A stretch of 64,000 nucleotides of DNA from Ramlibacter terrae (lineage in GTDB: Bacteria > Pseudomonadota > Gammaproteobacteria > Burkholderiales > Burkholderiaceae_C), in contig CP053418.1 in NCBI GenBank assembly GCA_013127575.1, positions 3,720,001 through 3,784,000 of the forward strand, in the 5' to 3' direction. This document shows positions 33,100 to 42,868 of this stretch, one piece after another. A model generated the notes under the pieces. That model was not told the origin of the DNA, did no database searches, and saw only the letters and a program-made list of their open reading frames with translations. A program made the position numbers and the translations under genes. The number at the start of each line of letters is the position of its first letter. Positions within the stretch are counted from its first letter, which is position 1.

Positions 33100-33132
33100 A
33101 AGGCACGGCCGCCCCGCTCTACCATCGCCGCC

Positions 33133-33970
33133 ATGGACACTGCACTGGCCACGCCCCTCCCCGCTTCCGCGCGCACGGCCGCGGCGGCGCCCAAGCCCTT
33201 CGGCGAGCACCTGCGGGGCTGGCGCCTGCGGCGGCGCATGAGCCAGCTGGACCTCGCCGGCGAGGCCGAGATCTCCACCCGCCACCTGAGCTTCGTCGAG
33301 AACGGCCGCTCCACGCCGAGCCGCGAGATGGTGCTGCGCCTGGCGGAGCGGCTGGACGTTCCCCTGCGCGAACGCAACGCGCTGCTGGTGGCGGCCGGCT
33401 ACGCGCCGATGTACCGCGAGCGGCCGCTCGACGACCCGGCGCTGTCGGTGGCGCGCGAGGCGGTGCAGCTGATCCTGAAGAGCCACGAACCGAATCCGGC
33501 GCTGGCCGTCGACCGGCACTGGAACCTGCTGGCGGCCAACGCCATGGTTCCGCACCTGCTGGCCGGCGTCGACCCCGAACTGCTCCGGGGCAAGCCCAAC
33601 GTGCTCCGCCTGAGCCTGCATCCCCGCGGCCTGGCGCCGCGGATCGTGAACCCTGGGCCAGTGGCGCCACCACCTGTTCGAGCGCCTGCGGCAGCAGGTG
33701 CAGGCCACCGGCGATGCGACGCTGGTCGCCCTGCTGGACGAACTGCGCGCCTACCCGGTCCCGGCCGACGCCGATGCGACGCGGCTCGACGGCGAGCTGC
33801 TCGGCGTGGCGATGCCCTTCCGCTTCCGCACCGACGCCGGGGTGCTCAACTTCATCAGCACCACCACCATCTTCGGCACGCCGGTCGACATCACGCTGCA
33901 GGAGCTGGCGCTGGAAACGTTCTTCCCCGCCGACGAGGCCACGGCCGCCGCGCTGCGCGCCATGGCCTGA
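33133..33970 (+). CDS. XRE-family regulator with MmyB-like ligand domain
   Basis: About 280 residues. The N-terminal helix-turn-helix contains [20 protein letters not shown] and [12 protein letters not shown]. The C-terminal domain has the MmyB-like pattern [34 protein letters not shown] and [11 protein letters not shown], thought to bind a small hydrophobic ligand. One lesion near 33652, an extra C in CCTGG. Family members usually control a divergent neighbouring gene, here the membrane protein at 32617-33023. Confidence 0.88.
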
Positions 33971-33976
33971 CCTTCG

Positions 33977-34986
33977 TCAGCCGACCGCCGCCGGCTCCGG
34001 CGGCGGCGGTTCCGGCTCGTTGTCGATGCGCGCCTCGAAGGCGCGCAGCCGCTTGTAGACCGAGATCAGCTCGATGATGGTGCTCCAGCTCATGACGAGG
34101 TACTGGAACGATTCCGTCACCTTGTCGAAGGCGCGCGCGATCTGCTGGAACACCCCCAGCGTGAACACGCCGGCGATGACGGTCGGCCCCATCGCCACCA
34201 GCGGAACCAGCACGCTGGCCTGCAGGTACGACCACTTCACGACGTCGAAGTACAGGTAGTGGAAGTACAGGCGGAAGTAGTTCTTGCGCACCTGCTGGAA
34301 GAGCGGCACCGCCACCTGCGGCGACGCGCGCGCGGGATCGTCCTCGCCGTAGACGAGCTCCTTGCGGTAGGCCGCCTCGACGCGCTGGTTCTGGAACTCC
34401 GGGCCCGGCAGCAGGATGCCGGTGACGGCCAGCAGCACCGTGCCGAACAGGGCCCACCCGAGCGACACCCACACCAGCGAGTGCGGGATCGCGCCGAGGA
34501 TCGGGATCCCGGTGATCTTGTCCGAGAGCGTCCACAGGATCGGCAGGAAAGCGGCCAGCGTCATCAGGCTGCGCATCAGGTCCACGCCGAGCCCCTCGAC
34601 GATGCGCGCGAAGCGCATGGTGTCTTCCTGCACCCGCTGCGCCGCGCCTTCCACCGTGCGCAAGCGCTGCCAGTGGGCCATGTAGTAGTCGTTCATCGCC
34701 TGCCGCCAGCGAAAGACGTAGTGGCGGGTGAAGAAGTCGACGAACACCGCCACCGTGATGTAGATCATCGCGATGGAGAAGAAGGTCAGGATCTGCTGCC
34801 AGTACTGCGGGGCCGTGATGCTGCCCGGCGAGCCCAGCGCCTTCTGCACCAGGTCGTAGAAGCTGCCGAACCATTCGTTGATCTGCACGTCGAGCTGGAC
34901 GCGGTACCGGTGGCGAGCAGGATGAGCGCGGTACCGAGGATGGACCGGGGCATCCAGCGGCGCGACAGGAAGAAGGAACGGAACAT
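33977..34986 (-). CDS. SbmA/BacA-like peptide transporter
   Basis: A polytopic inner-membrane protein of about 336 residues related to SbmA/BacA, which import antimicrobial peptides and modified peptides. INEWFGSFYDLVQKAL, FFTRHYVFRWRQAMNDYYM, RVQEDTMRFARIVE and YLVMSWSTIIELISVYKRL match the family. It lacks the ATPase domain of YddA-like ABC members. One lesion near 34907 (CCTGG read as CCGG), restoring LATWYRVQLDV. It converges on the XRE gene with a 6-bp gap. Confidence 0.88.
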
Positions 34987-35309
34987 CGTTGCGGGTCCTC
35001 TGGAGTGTGCGGCGATGCTAACGGCTTGCCGGGCCGCGCGGCGCAAGCTCTTCTTTCGATAGCAGCAGACGCTGAGCTGGCGCAGCTCGGCGCAAAGGCG
35101 TGTCCGACGCCGTGTAGGCGCGGACCGGGCCAGCCGGTCGGCAGGCGCGTACGCACCGTGACGTGCAAGGCCGACCGCGCAGACGTTCCGGACTGCGCAC
35201 GATGAACCCAGACAGCACACCACCGGGGCGTCGCGACAGCCACTCCGCACGGTGCCGCCGTCGAAGCATGTTCCAGATTCCAGTTCATTTCATCTCGAGA
35301 GGTTCCTTC
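34987..35309. other. Intergenic region without a supported gene
   Basis: About 320 bp between the SbmA-like gene and the secreted protein at 35310. Frames here lack consistent codon bias and I see no convincing small gene. It must hold the promoter of the 35310 gene; I cannot place it with confidence. Confidence 0.5.
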
Positions 35310-35784
35310 ATGAAAGTCTCCAAACTCCAACTCGGCCTGATTGCGGCCGCCCTCGCCGGCGGCATGAGCGTGGCGGTGGCGCAGGGCGCCGGCGGCGGCT
35401 CGGCGGGCGGCTCGTCCGGTGGCGCCGGCACCGGCGCCAGCGCGGGCGGCGCCTCCACCGGCAGCGCCGGCATGGGCACGGGTGCGGGCGGCACGGCCGG
35501 CTCCACCGCCGGCACCGGCAGCAGCGGCAGCACGGGCACCAGCTCGTCGGTCGGTCGGCAGCTCGGGCACGGGGTCGTCGGGCACCGCCGGCGGCAGCTC
35601 CGCCCTCGGCGCTTCGGGCGGCACGGGCTCCGGCAGCAGCATGGCGGGTTCGACCGGCTCGGGCTCCACTTCCACGGGCGCCAGCTCCTCCATGGGCACC
35701 GGCAGCGGCTCCACCGCCATGGGCGGCTCGACCGGTTCCGGCTCGGACCCGACCATCCGCTCGGCCCGCGCCGACCGCAACTGA
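35310..35784 (+). CDS. Secreted Gly/Ser-rich protein with C-terminal ARADRN
   Basis: About 155 residues: a signal peptide (MKVSKLQLGLIAAALAGG...VAVAQ) cleaved near AVAQ, then a Gly/Ala/Ser/Thr-rich region (GGSAGGSSGGAGTGASAGG, later GSTGSGSTSTGASSSMGTG) and the end IRSARADRN. This is the same end motif as the proteins at 2304 and 4510. A frame change lies near 35552 at a GGTC tandem (four extra bases or one missing). Followed by a terminator. Function unknown; composition suggests an unstructured surface or matrix protein. Confidence 0.72.
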
Positions 35785-35798
35785 TCGCGCGTTGGCCG

Positions 35799-35823
35799 GG
35801 GCGGCCTGCGGGCCGCCCTTTTT
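35799..35823 (+). terminator. Rho-independent terminator
   Basis: Stem GGGCGGCC/GGCCGCCC followed by five Ts, directly after the 35310-35784 gene. Confidence 0.85.
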
Positions 35824-35861
35824 CTTTCGGCTTCCTGTTCAACTTCTTCCGGGAAACTTGC

Positions 35862-36347
35862 ATGAAATTCCATCACACCCTGTTGGCGCTGGCGCTCGCC
35901 GGCGCGGTCGGCGCCAGCCTGGCGCAAGGCGCGGCGGGCGCCGGCGGTGCCGGCGTGGGGGCCGGCGCAAGCGGAGGCGCCGGCGTCGGTGCCAGCGCGG
36001 GCGGGAGCTCCGGCGGGAGCATGGGTGCCGGCGGCAGCGGCGGCGCAACCGGCGGCGCCAGCGTCGGCAGCGGCTCCGGCGCCGCGGCGGCGGGCACGGG
36101 CGCGGGCGGCACCGGCACCGTGGGCGCATCGGGCAACACCGCGGGCAACAACGGCGCGCCTTCGGCCGGCTCGGCCACCAGCGGCAGCAGCAGCTCGGCG
36201 GCCAACGGCTCGGGCAGCACCGGCAGCGGTTCGCCCGAGAACCCGGGCACCAGCGCCAGCGGCAACACGGGCAGCAGCACCACGGGTTCCGGCAACGTGA
36301 CGACGCCGGGCGCCGTCACCGTGCCGGGCCAGCGCACGCAGCGCTGA
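35862..36347 (+). CDS. Secreted Gly/Ala/Ser-rich protein
   Basis: 161 residues, frame intact. Signal peptide MKFHHTLLALALAGAVGASLA, then an almost pure Gly/Ala/Ser/Thr region with GAGASGGAGVGASAGG-type repeats, turning Asn/Ser/Pro-richer and ending VPGQRTQR. It resembles the preceding gene in signal-peptide architecture and composition but lacks the ADRN end. A separate terminator lies between the two, so they may be expressed independently. Not recognised. Confidence 0.7.
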   Translation: MKFHHTLLALALAGAVGASLAQGAAGAGGAGVGAGASGGAGVGASAGGSSGGSMGAGGSGGATGGASVGSGSGAAAAGTGAGGTGTVGASGNTAGNNGAPSAGSATSGSSSSAANGSGSTGSGSPENPGTSASGNTGSSTTGSGNVTTPGAVTVPGQRTQR

Positions 36348-36365
36348 CCCTGCGCGCGACCCAAG

Positions 36366-36392
36366 AAAAAGCCGCCCCGGGGGCGGCTTTTT
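36366..36392. terminator. Bidirectional terminator
   Basis: Symmetrical hairpin AAAAAGCCGCC/GGCGGCTTTTT between the convergent Gly-rich protein gene and acnB. Confidence 0.9.
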
Positions 36393-36411
36393 CACTGCGC
36401 GAAGGCAAGGG

Positions 36412-39001
36412 TCAGGCGGTCACTTCCGCGGCGGCTTGCGCGTACTCCTCGATCTTGTCGAAGTTGAGGTACTGGTACACCTTGTCGCCGTCCTTGTTGA
36501 TCACGCCCATGTCCGAGTGGTACTCGGCCACGGTCGGGATGCGGCCGAGCTTCGAGGCGATGGCCGCCAGTTCCGCCGACGCCGGGAACACGTTGGTGTT
36601 CTTGCCAGGCGGTTCGGGAAGTTGCGCGTGGAGGTGGAGACGACCGTCGCGCCTTCCTTGACCTGCGCCTGGTTGCCCATGCACAGCGAGCAGCCCGGCA
36701 TTTCGGTGCGCGCGCCGGCGCCGCCGAAGTTGGCGTAGTGGCCTTCCTTGGTCAGCTGCTCGGCGTCCATGCGCGTCGGCGGCGCCACCCACAGCTTGAC
36801 GGGGATGTCGCGCTTGCCTTCCAGCAGCGTGGACGCGGCGCGGAAGTGGCCGATGTTCGTCATGCACGAACCGATGAAGACCTCGTCGATCTTCGTGTCC
36901 TGCACGGCCGACAGCGGCTTCACGTCGTCGGGGTCGTTCGGGCAGCACAGCAGCGGCTCGGTGATCTCGGCCAGGTCGATCTCGATGATCTCGGCGTACT
37001 CGGCGTCCTGGTCGGCGTCGAGCAGGTTCGGGTTGGCGAGCCAGGCTTCGACGGCCTGGATGCGCCGCTCGAGCGAACGCTTGTCGGCGTAGCCCCGGGC
37101 GATCATGTTCTTCATCAGCACGATGTTGCTGGTGAGGTATTCCTTGATCGGCTCGGGGTTCAGCTTGACGGTGCAGCCGGCGGCGGAGCGCTCGGCCGAA
37201 GCGTCGGACAGCTCGAAAGCCTGTTCCACCTTCAGGTCGGGCAGGCCTTCGATCTCGAGGATGCGGCCGGAGAACGCGTTGACCTTGCCGGCCTTGGCGA
37301 CGGTGAGCAGGCCCTTCTTGATCGCGTAGTACGGAATGGCGTGGACCAGGTCGCGCAGCGTGATGCCGGGCTGCATCTGGCCCTTGAAGCGCACCAGCAC
37401 CGATTCGGGCATGTCCAGCGGCATCACGCCGGTGGCGGCCGCGAAGGCGACCAGGCCGGAACCGGCCGGGAAGCTGATGCCGATGGGGAAGCGCGTGTGG
37501 CTGTCGCCGCCGGTGCCGACGGTGTCGGGCAGCAGCAGGCGGTTGAGCGAGGAGTGGATCACGCCGTCACCGGGGCGCAGGGCGACGCCGCCGCGGTTGC
37601 TGATGAACGCGGGCAGTTCGCGGTGCGTCTTCACGTCCACCGACTTCGGGTAAGCAGCGGTGTGGCAGAACGACTGCATCACCATGTCGGCCGAGAAGCC
37701 GAGGCAGGCCAGTCCTTCAGTTCGTCGCGCGTCATCGGGCCGGTGGTGTCCTGGCTGCCGACGGTGGTCATGCGCGGTTCGCAGTACGTGCCCGGGCGGA
37801 TGCCCTTGCCTTCCGGCAGGCCGCACGCGCGGCCGACCATCTTCTGCGCCAGCGTGTAGCCCTTGCCGGAATCGACCGGCGGCTTCGGCAGGCGGAACAC
37901 GGTGGAGGCCGGCAGGCCCGGGGAACTCGCGCGCCTTGGCGGTGAGCGAGCGGCCGATGATCAGGTTGATGCGGCCGCCGGCGCGCACTTCGTCGAGCAG
38001 CACGTCGTTCTTGAGCGAGAAGCGCTCGATGACCGCGCCGTCCTTCTCGATCGTGCCTTCGTACGGGTAGATGTCGATCACGTCGCCCATCTCCAGCACG
38101 GAGACGTCGACTTCGATCGGCAGCGCGCCCGAGTCTTCCTGCGTGTTGAAGAAGATGGGGGCGATCTTGCCGCCGAGGGTGACGCCGCCGAAGCGCTTGT
38201 TCGGCACGAACGGGATGTCTGGCCGGTGGCCCAGATCACGCTGTTGGTGGCGGACTTGCGCGAAGAGCCGGTGCCGACGACGTCGCCGACGTAGGCGACC
38301 TGGTGGCCCTTGGCCTTGAGTTCCTCGATGAACTTGATCGGGCCGCGCTTGCCGTCTTCTTCCGGCACGAAGGCCGCGCCGGCGCGCGTGTTCTTGAGCA
38401 TCGCCAGCGCGTGCAGCGGGATGTCGGGACGCGACCGGGCGTCCGGCGCCGGCGACAGGTCGTCGGTGTTGGTCTCGCCGGGCACCTTGAAGACACTGAC
38501 CGTGATCTTCTGCGGCACGTCTTCGCGGGTGGTGAACCACTCGGCGTCGGCCCACGACTGCATCACTTCCTTGGCGAAGGCGTTGTTGGCCTTGGCCTTC
38601 TCGGCGACGTCGTGGAAGAAGTCGAACATCAGCAGCGTCTTCTTCAGGGCTTCCGCCGCGACGGGCGCCGTTTCGGCGTCGTCCAGCAGGTCGATCAGCG
38701 GCTTGACGTTGTAGCCGCCGACCATCGTGCCGAGCAGCTCGGTGGCCTTGGCGCGGGGCAGCGCCGGGACCGTGATGTCGCCATGCGCAACCGCCGCCAG
38801 GAAGCTGGCCTTGACCTTCGCCGCGTCGTCCACGCCCGGGGGCACGCGGTTCGTCAGCAGGTCGAGCAGGAAGCCCTCTTCCTTCTCGGGCGCCGACTTC
38901 AGCAGCTCGATGACGTCGGCGGTCTGCTTGGCCGTCAGGGGCAGGGGCGGGATGCCGAGCGCGGCGCGCTCGGCGACGTGTTCAACGTACGCTTGCAGCA
39001 T
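36412..39001 (-). CDS. acnB: Aconitate hydratase B
   Basis: The bifunctional-type aconitase of about 863 residues (citrate to isocitrate; 2-methylisocitrate is also used in some species). It has the N-terminal HEAT-like domain ([21 protein letters not shown]), then [31 protein letters not shown] and the Fe-S cysteines in [10 protein letters not shown] and [15 protein letters not shown] precedes the ATG. Lesions at CCWGG near 38221, 37712 and 36606, and an extra C near 37920. Starts the TCA-cycle block on the minus strand. Confidence 0.95.
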
Positions 39002-39034
39002 GGGATCTCCGTTCAACTCTCAAGGTGTTCTGGT

Positions 39035-39715
39035 TCATTGCGTCGGCGCGGCCGGCGCGGCGGGCGCGGCTGCGGCCGGCGCTTCCGCCGGGGCGGTCAC
39101 GCCCGCGCCGGTCTGCGCCTGCGGCGCAGTGGCCGCGGGGGCCGCCACCGGTGCGGCGGGCGCCGGCTCCAGCAGGTTGACGGCCGGACGCGTCTTCATG
39201 TCCGCCGCCACGCTGGCCTGCGCGGGGCTCTGGCACTCGTCCGCCAGGCGCTGGCCGAGCCGCTGGTTCATCAGCATCGACTTGTTGCCCAGTTGCAGCC
39301 ACATCGCGCCGCGCACCGGGTCTTCGAGCCGGATCGCGCCGGTGCGGCTGTCGACCGGGTGCATCACGAAGCGCGTGAGCTTGTGCTGCACGGGGAAGAA
39401 GCCGTCGCGGCGCATCGGCTTGATGGTGACCTTGGCACCGAGTTCGCAGGCGATGTCGCCCGGTGCACGTTCTTGGCGACGGCCGGTCGGCTTCGCTCAG
39501 CTTGATGGTGGGATCCGGCTCCTCCAGCGGCGTCGCTTCCTCGACGGCCTGGCGGCGGGACACCGGCGCCTGCCGGGCGGCCACCGGCTTGTCGGCCTTC
39601 TTCGCGGCGGGCTTGGCCGCCGGCTTGCCGCGGCGGCGGCGGGCTTGGCAGGCGCTTGCGCCAGCGCGGTGAGCGGCAGCGAAGTGGCGAGGACGGCGGC
39701 GATCAGGAACTTCAT
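39035..39715 (-). CDS. Periplasmic protein of unknown function
   Basis: About 226 residues. Signal peptide MKFLIAAVLATSLPLTALAQ, an Ala/Lys/Pro-rich linker, then a conserved-looking domain (ADLAVAKNVHLGDIACELG, PMRRDGFFPVQHKLTRFV, DPVRGAMWLQLGNKSMLMN) and an Ala/Pro-rich tail. Three frame breaks: near 39630 in the Lys/Ala linker, and CCTGG read as CCGG near 39484 and 39461. It lies between acnB and the citE-like gene; no function recognised. Confidence 0.7.
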
Positions 39716-39738
39716 GGGGGATGTCTCTCCGTGGTACT

Positions 39739-40722
39739 TCAGGGACGCGGGCTGAACCAGCCACGCGCTTCGTCGGGGAGCTGCCTGCCGGTCTGGTGGG
39801 CCTTTTCCAGCACCTGCCAGTAATACCGGTAGCTCGCCCGGTCTTCCAGTTTGCCGTCAAAGCTGATCGGTGCCCACCCCGCGTCGGCTGCGGCCAACAG
39901 GATGTGTGACGCCTTGTGAATCTCGTTGGCAGTGGGCGCGAAAGCCTCGAGGATCGGGCGGATCTGGTCGGGGTGGATGCTCCACATGCGCGTGTAGCCG
40001 AACTCGCGCGCCGCGCGCGTCGCCGCCGCGCCGAAGGCCGCCTTGTCCTTGAACTCGGTGACCACGCCGTGCGAAGGCACCTTGCCGTGCGCATGCGCCG
40101 CCGAAGCGATCTCGAGCTTGGCCCGCACCACCAGCGGATGCGTGAACTGGCCCTGCACGCCCATGCCGTCCGACGGGATCGCGCCGCCATGCGCGGAGAC
40201 GAAGTCCATCAGCCCGAAGCTGAGCGACTGCACGCGCGGATGCGCCGCGATGTCGAAGGCGCGGTGCACGGCCGCGGGCGATTCGATCAGCACCTGCACC
40301 GGCAACCGCGGCGCGCCGGCGGCGTCGATCGCCTTCACGGCCCGCGCGACGTCTTCCGCCGACTCGGTCTTGGGCAGCATGACGTGCACCAGCCGGCCGC
40401 CGGCGCCGCCGACGATGGTGGCGATGTCCTGCTCGAAGGCCGGGTGGTCGACGGGGTGGACGCGCACCGCGACGCGCGCATCGGGCGCCGCGGACTTCGC
40501 CAGTTCGACCACCAGCGCCGCGTGCTCCGCCTCGCCGCCTACCGGGGCGCCGTCCTCGCAGTCGAGGGTGACGTCGAACACGCAGGCGCCGAATTCCTGC
40601 GCCATCTCGGCCTGCAGCTGCAGGCTCTTGCGCATGCGCGCCTCCACGCCGCTGTAGTGGTCGCACACCGGCAGCGTGCCGGTGCGCGCCCGGGCGCCGA
40701 GAAGGATGTCTCTGGGGTGCAT
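39739..40722 (-). CDS. HpcH/HpaI-CitE family CoA-ester lyase
   Basis: About 327 residues, frame intact. Related to CitE and malyl/citramalyl-CoA lyases: the start MHPRDILLGARARTGTLPVCDHYSG, DVTLDCEDGAPVGGE with metal-binding acids, VRVHPVDHPAFE, VQVLIESPAAVH and WSIHPDQIRPILEAF. As there is no citrate-lyase complex (citDF) nearby, a cleavage of malyl-CoA-like or related CoA esters is more likely than fermentative citrate lyase. Located between the TCA genes acnB and mdh on the same strand. Confidence 0.85.
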   Translation of the reverse strand: MHPRDILLGARARTGTLPVCDHYSGVEARMRKSLQLQAEMAQEFGACVFDVTLDCEDGAPVGGEAEHAALVVELAKSAAPDARVAVRVHPVDHPAFEQDIATIVGGAGGRLVHVMLPKTESAEDVARAVKAIDAAGAPRLPVQVLIESPAAVHRAFDIAAHPRVQSLSFGLMDFVSAHGGAIPSDGMGVQGQFTHPLVVRAKLEIASAAHAHGKVPSHGVVTEFKDKAAFGAAATRAAREFGYTRMWSIHPDQIRPILEAFAPTANEIHKASHILLAAADAGWAPISFDGKLEDRASYRYYWQVLEKAHQTGRQLPDEARGWFSPRP

Positions 40723-40744
40723 GACGAATGACTCGCTTCGCTCA

Positions 40745-40782
40745 ATGACAAATGACGTCATCTGTCATTCGTCATTTGTCAT
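40745..40782. repeat. Perfect inverted repeat between mdh and the citE-like gene
   Basis: Arms ATGACAAATGACG and CGTCATTTGTCAT (13 bp, perfect) with a 12-base loop that carries further GTCAT copies. The direct word TGAC(A/G)AATGAC is repeated. It is AT-rich against its surroundings and overlaps the mdh stop region; a transcript-stability or partial termination role is possible. Confidence 0.75.
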
Positions 40783-41769
40783 CAGAGAAGGTGCGCCACG
40801 CCCTGCTGCTCGTCCTGCAGTTCCTTCAGGGTGACGTTGATGCGTTCCTGCGAGAAGGCATCGATCTCCGTGCCTTCGACGACCTTGTACTCGCCGTTTT
40901 CGACGGTGACCGGGAAGCCGAACATCGTGTCCTTGGGGATGCCGTACCAGCCGTCGGACGGAATGCCCATGGTGACCCACTTGCCGTTGGTGCCCGGGGC
41001 CCAGTCACGCATGTGGTCGATGGCGGCGTTGGCGGCCGAGGCGGCCGACGACAGGCCGCGCGCTTCGATGATCGCGGCGCCGCGCTTGCCGACGGTCGGC
41101 AGGAACGTGTTGGCGTTCCATTCCCTGGTCGTTGATCAGGTCCTTGACGTTCTTGCCGCCGACGGTGGCGAAGCGGTAGTCGGCGTACATCGTCGGCGAG
41201 TGGTTGCCCCACACGGTCAGCTTCTCGATGTCCTTGACCTGCGTGCCGGTCTTGGCCGCGACCTGCGACAGCGCGCGGTTGTGGTCCAGGCGCAGCATGG
41301 CGGTGAAGTTCTTGCGCGGCAGGCTCGGCGCGCTCTTCATCGCGATGTAGGCGTTGGTGTTGGCGGGGTTGCCGACCACCAGCACCTTGACGTTGCGCGA
41401 GGCGACCTTGTCGAGCGCCTTGCCCTGCGCCGTGAAGATGGCGGCGTTGGCGGACAGCAGGTCCTTGCGCTCCATGCCGGGGCCGCGCGGACGGGCGCCG
41501 ACCAGCAGCGCGTAGTCGGTGTCCTTGAAGGCGGTCATCGGGTCGCCGTGGGCTTCCATGCCGGCCAGCAGCGGGAAGGCGCAGTCTTCCAGCTCCATCA
41601 TCACGCCCTTGAGCGCCTTCTGGGCCTTCTCGTCGGGGATCTCGAGCAGTTGCAGGATGACGGGCTGGTCCTTGCCGAGCATTTCGCCGGAGGCGATGCG
41701 GAACAACAGGGCATAACCGATCTGGCCGGCGGCGCCGGTGACAGCAACGCGGACGGGCTTCTTGCTCAT
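40782..41769 (-). CDS. mdh: Malate dehydrogenase
   Basis: NAD-dependent malate/oxaloacetate interconversion. The start [50 protein letters not shown] and the catalytic His in [12 protein letters not shown] define the betaproteobacterial cytosolic-MDH-like type. About 328 residues. One lesion near 41126 (extra base at CCAGG). GGAG precedes the ATG. Divergent from the GntR regulator with a TCTTATATAAGA palindrome between them. Confidence 0.96.
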
Positions 41770-41855
41770 GGGAATCTCCGAAGGAAGTTGGTGCGGAATA
41801 CGGTGCCGGCGAGGCGGTGCGGCGCAGCTGCGGTGGCCCGGCTGGACAGCCCGTG

Positions 41856-41885
41856 AGTGTACCCGTGAAAACCCGCGCCGGTCAA
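41856..41885 (-). promoter_or_regulatory. Candidate mdh promoter
   Basis: On the minus strand: TTGACC (41885-41880), 18-bp spacer, TACACT (41861-41856), about 87 bp before the mdh ATG. The TCTTATATAAGA palindrome sits just upstream of the -35 box. Confidence 0.6.
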
Positions 41886-41896
41886 TTTGTCTTATG

Positions 41897-41908
41897 TCTT
41901 ATATAAGA
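41897..41908. promoter_or_regulatory. Candidate operator TCTTATATAAGA
   Basis: A perfect 12-bp palindrome with an additional GTCTTAT half-site just upstream (41889-41895). It lies 46 bp before the gntR ATG and upstream of the mdh -35, so it could be a site for the GntR product. The same palindrome occurs at 18738-18749. Confidence 0.65.
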
Positions 41909-41954
41909 TATCATCCCGGGTGCCCGGCGACGCGTTCGCGCCGCCCCTTTCCCC

Positions 41955-42745
41955 ATGGCCGCAGCCCATTCCTCCCTCCCAGACAGTCCTTCCGCCGGCG
42001 GCGAGGGGCCGGCCTCGCCGACCCCCGCGTTCAGTCCGCTGTACCTGCAGATCAAGGGCCTGATCCTGCAAAGCCTGCAGTCCGGCGAATGGAAGCCGGG
42101 CGAGGCGATCCCGAGCGAAATGGAGCTGGCCGCGCGCTTCCGGGTCAGCCAGGGCACGGTGCGCAAGGCCATCGACGAACTGGCGGCCGAGAACCTGCTG
42201 CTGCGGCGCGGGGCAAGGGCACCTTCGTGGCCACGCATGCGGAGCAGCACGTGCGCTACCGCTTCCTCAAGCTGGTGCCCGACAGCGGCGACCGCGACAG
42301 CGAAGGCCCGGCCCACCGCGACGTGCTCGAATGCCGGCGCGTGCGCGCCAGCGCCGAGATCGCGCGCGGCCTCGCCCTGCGCACCGGCGACGCCGTGGTG
42401 CAGGTGCGCCGGGTGCTCTCCTTCGGCGGCGTCCCCACCATCCTGGAAGAGATCTGGCTGCCGGGCACGACCTTCAAGGGCCTCACGGCCGACCAGATGG
42501 CGGGCTACCGGGGCCCGACCTACGCCATGTTCGAGCTGGAATTCGGCGTGCGGATGGTCCGGGCCGAGGAAAAGATCCGTGCCGTGGCGGCCGACGCGCA
42601 GCAGGCGCAGCTGCTCGCGCTGCCGGAAGGCGCCCCGCTCCTCAGCGTGGAGCGCCTGTCCCTGACCTACAACGACGTGCCGATGGAGCTGCGCCGCGGC
42701 CTCTACCGCACCGACACGCACCACTACCGCAACGACCTCAACTGA
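41955..42745 (+). CDS. GntR/HutC-family transcriptional regulator of the TCA cluster
   Basis: About 263 residues. The N-terminal winged helix has LYLQIKGLILQSLQSGEWKP, IPSEMELAARFRVSQGTVRK and the wing RRQGKGTFVATH; the C-terminal UTRA effector domain has RRVRASAEIARGL, VPTILEEIWLPGTTF and VPMELRRGLYRTDTHHY. One lesion near 42215 at CCAGG in the wing. It lies between mdh and sdhCDAB, so control of these genes is likely; the effector is unknown. Confidence 0.9.
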
Positions 42746-42788
42746 GTGCGCCGCAAGGAGATCTTTGTCACGCTTCCGTAGCACTGTG

Positions 42789-42805
42789 TTGCATTGCAAT
42801 AGAAT
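42789..42805 (+). promoter_or_regulatory. Candidate sdh promoter region
   Basis: The palindrome TTGCATTGCAA (42789-42799) abuts a -10-like TAGAAT (42800-42805), 64 bp before sdhC. The palindrome could be a regulator site overlapping the promoter. No clear -35. Confidence 0.4.
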
Positions 42806-42868
42806 TTTGGGCTGTCCCGACCCTTCCCACTCCCCCACAGGCATGTCTTCCCTCCCGAAAGCACACCC

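Noticed and set aside
35252..36661. Arg-rich frames overlapping the Gly-rich secreted proteins
   Set aside because: Alternative frames of GGC/GCG repeats yield Arg/Pro polymers; only the chosen frames have signal peptides, ribosome binding sites and the shared C-terminus.
39739..40722. Fermentative citrate lyase beta subunit
   Set aside because: No citC, citD, citF or citG nearby and the organism type is respiratory; kept as a general CoA-ester lyase.
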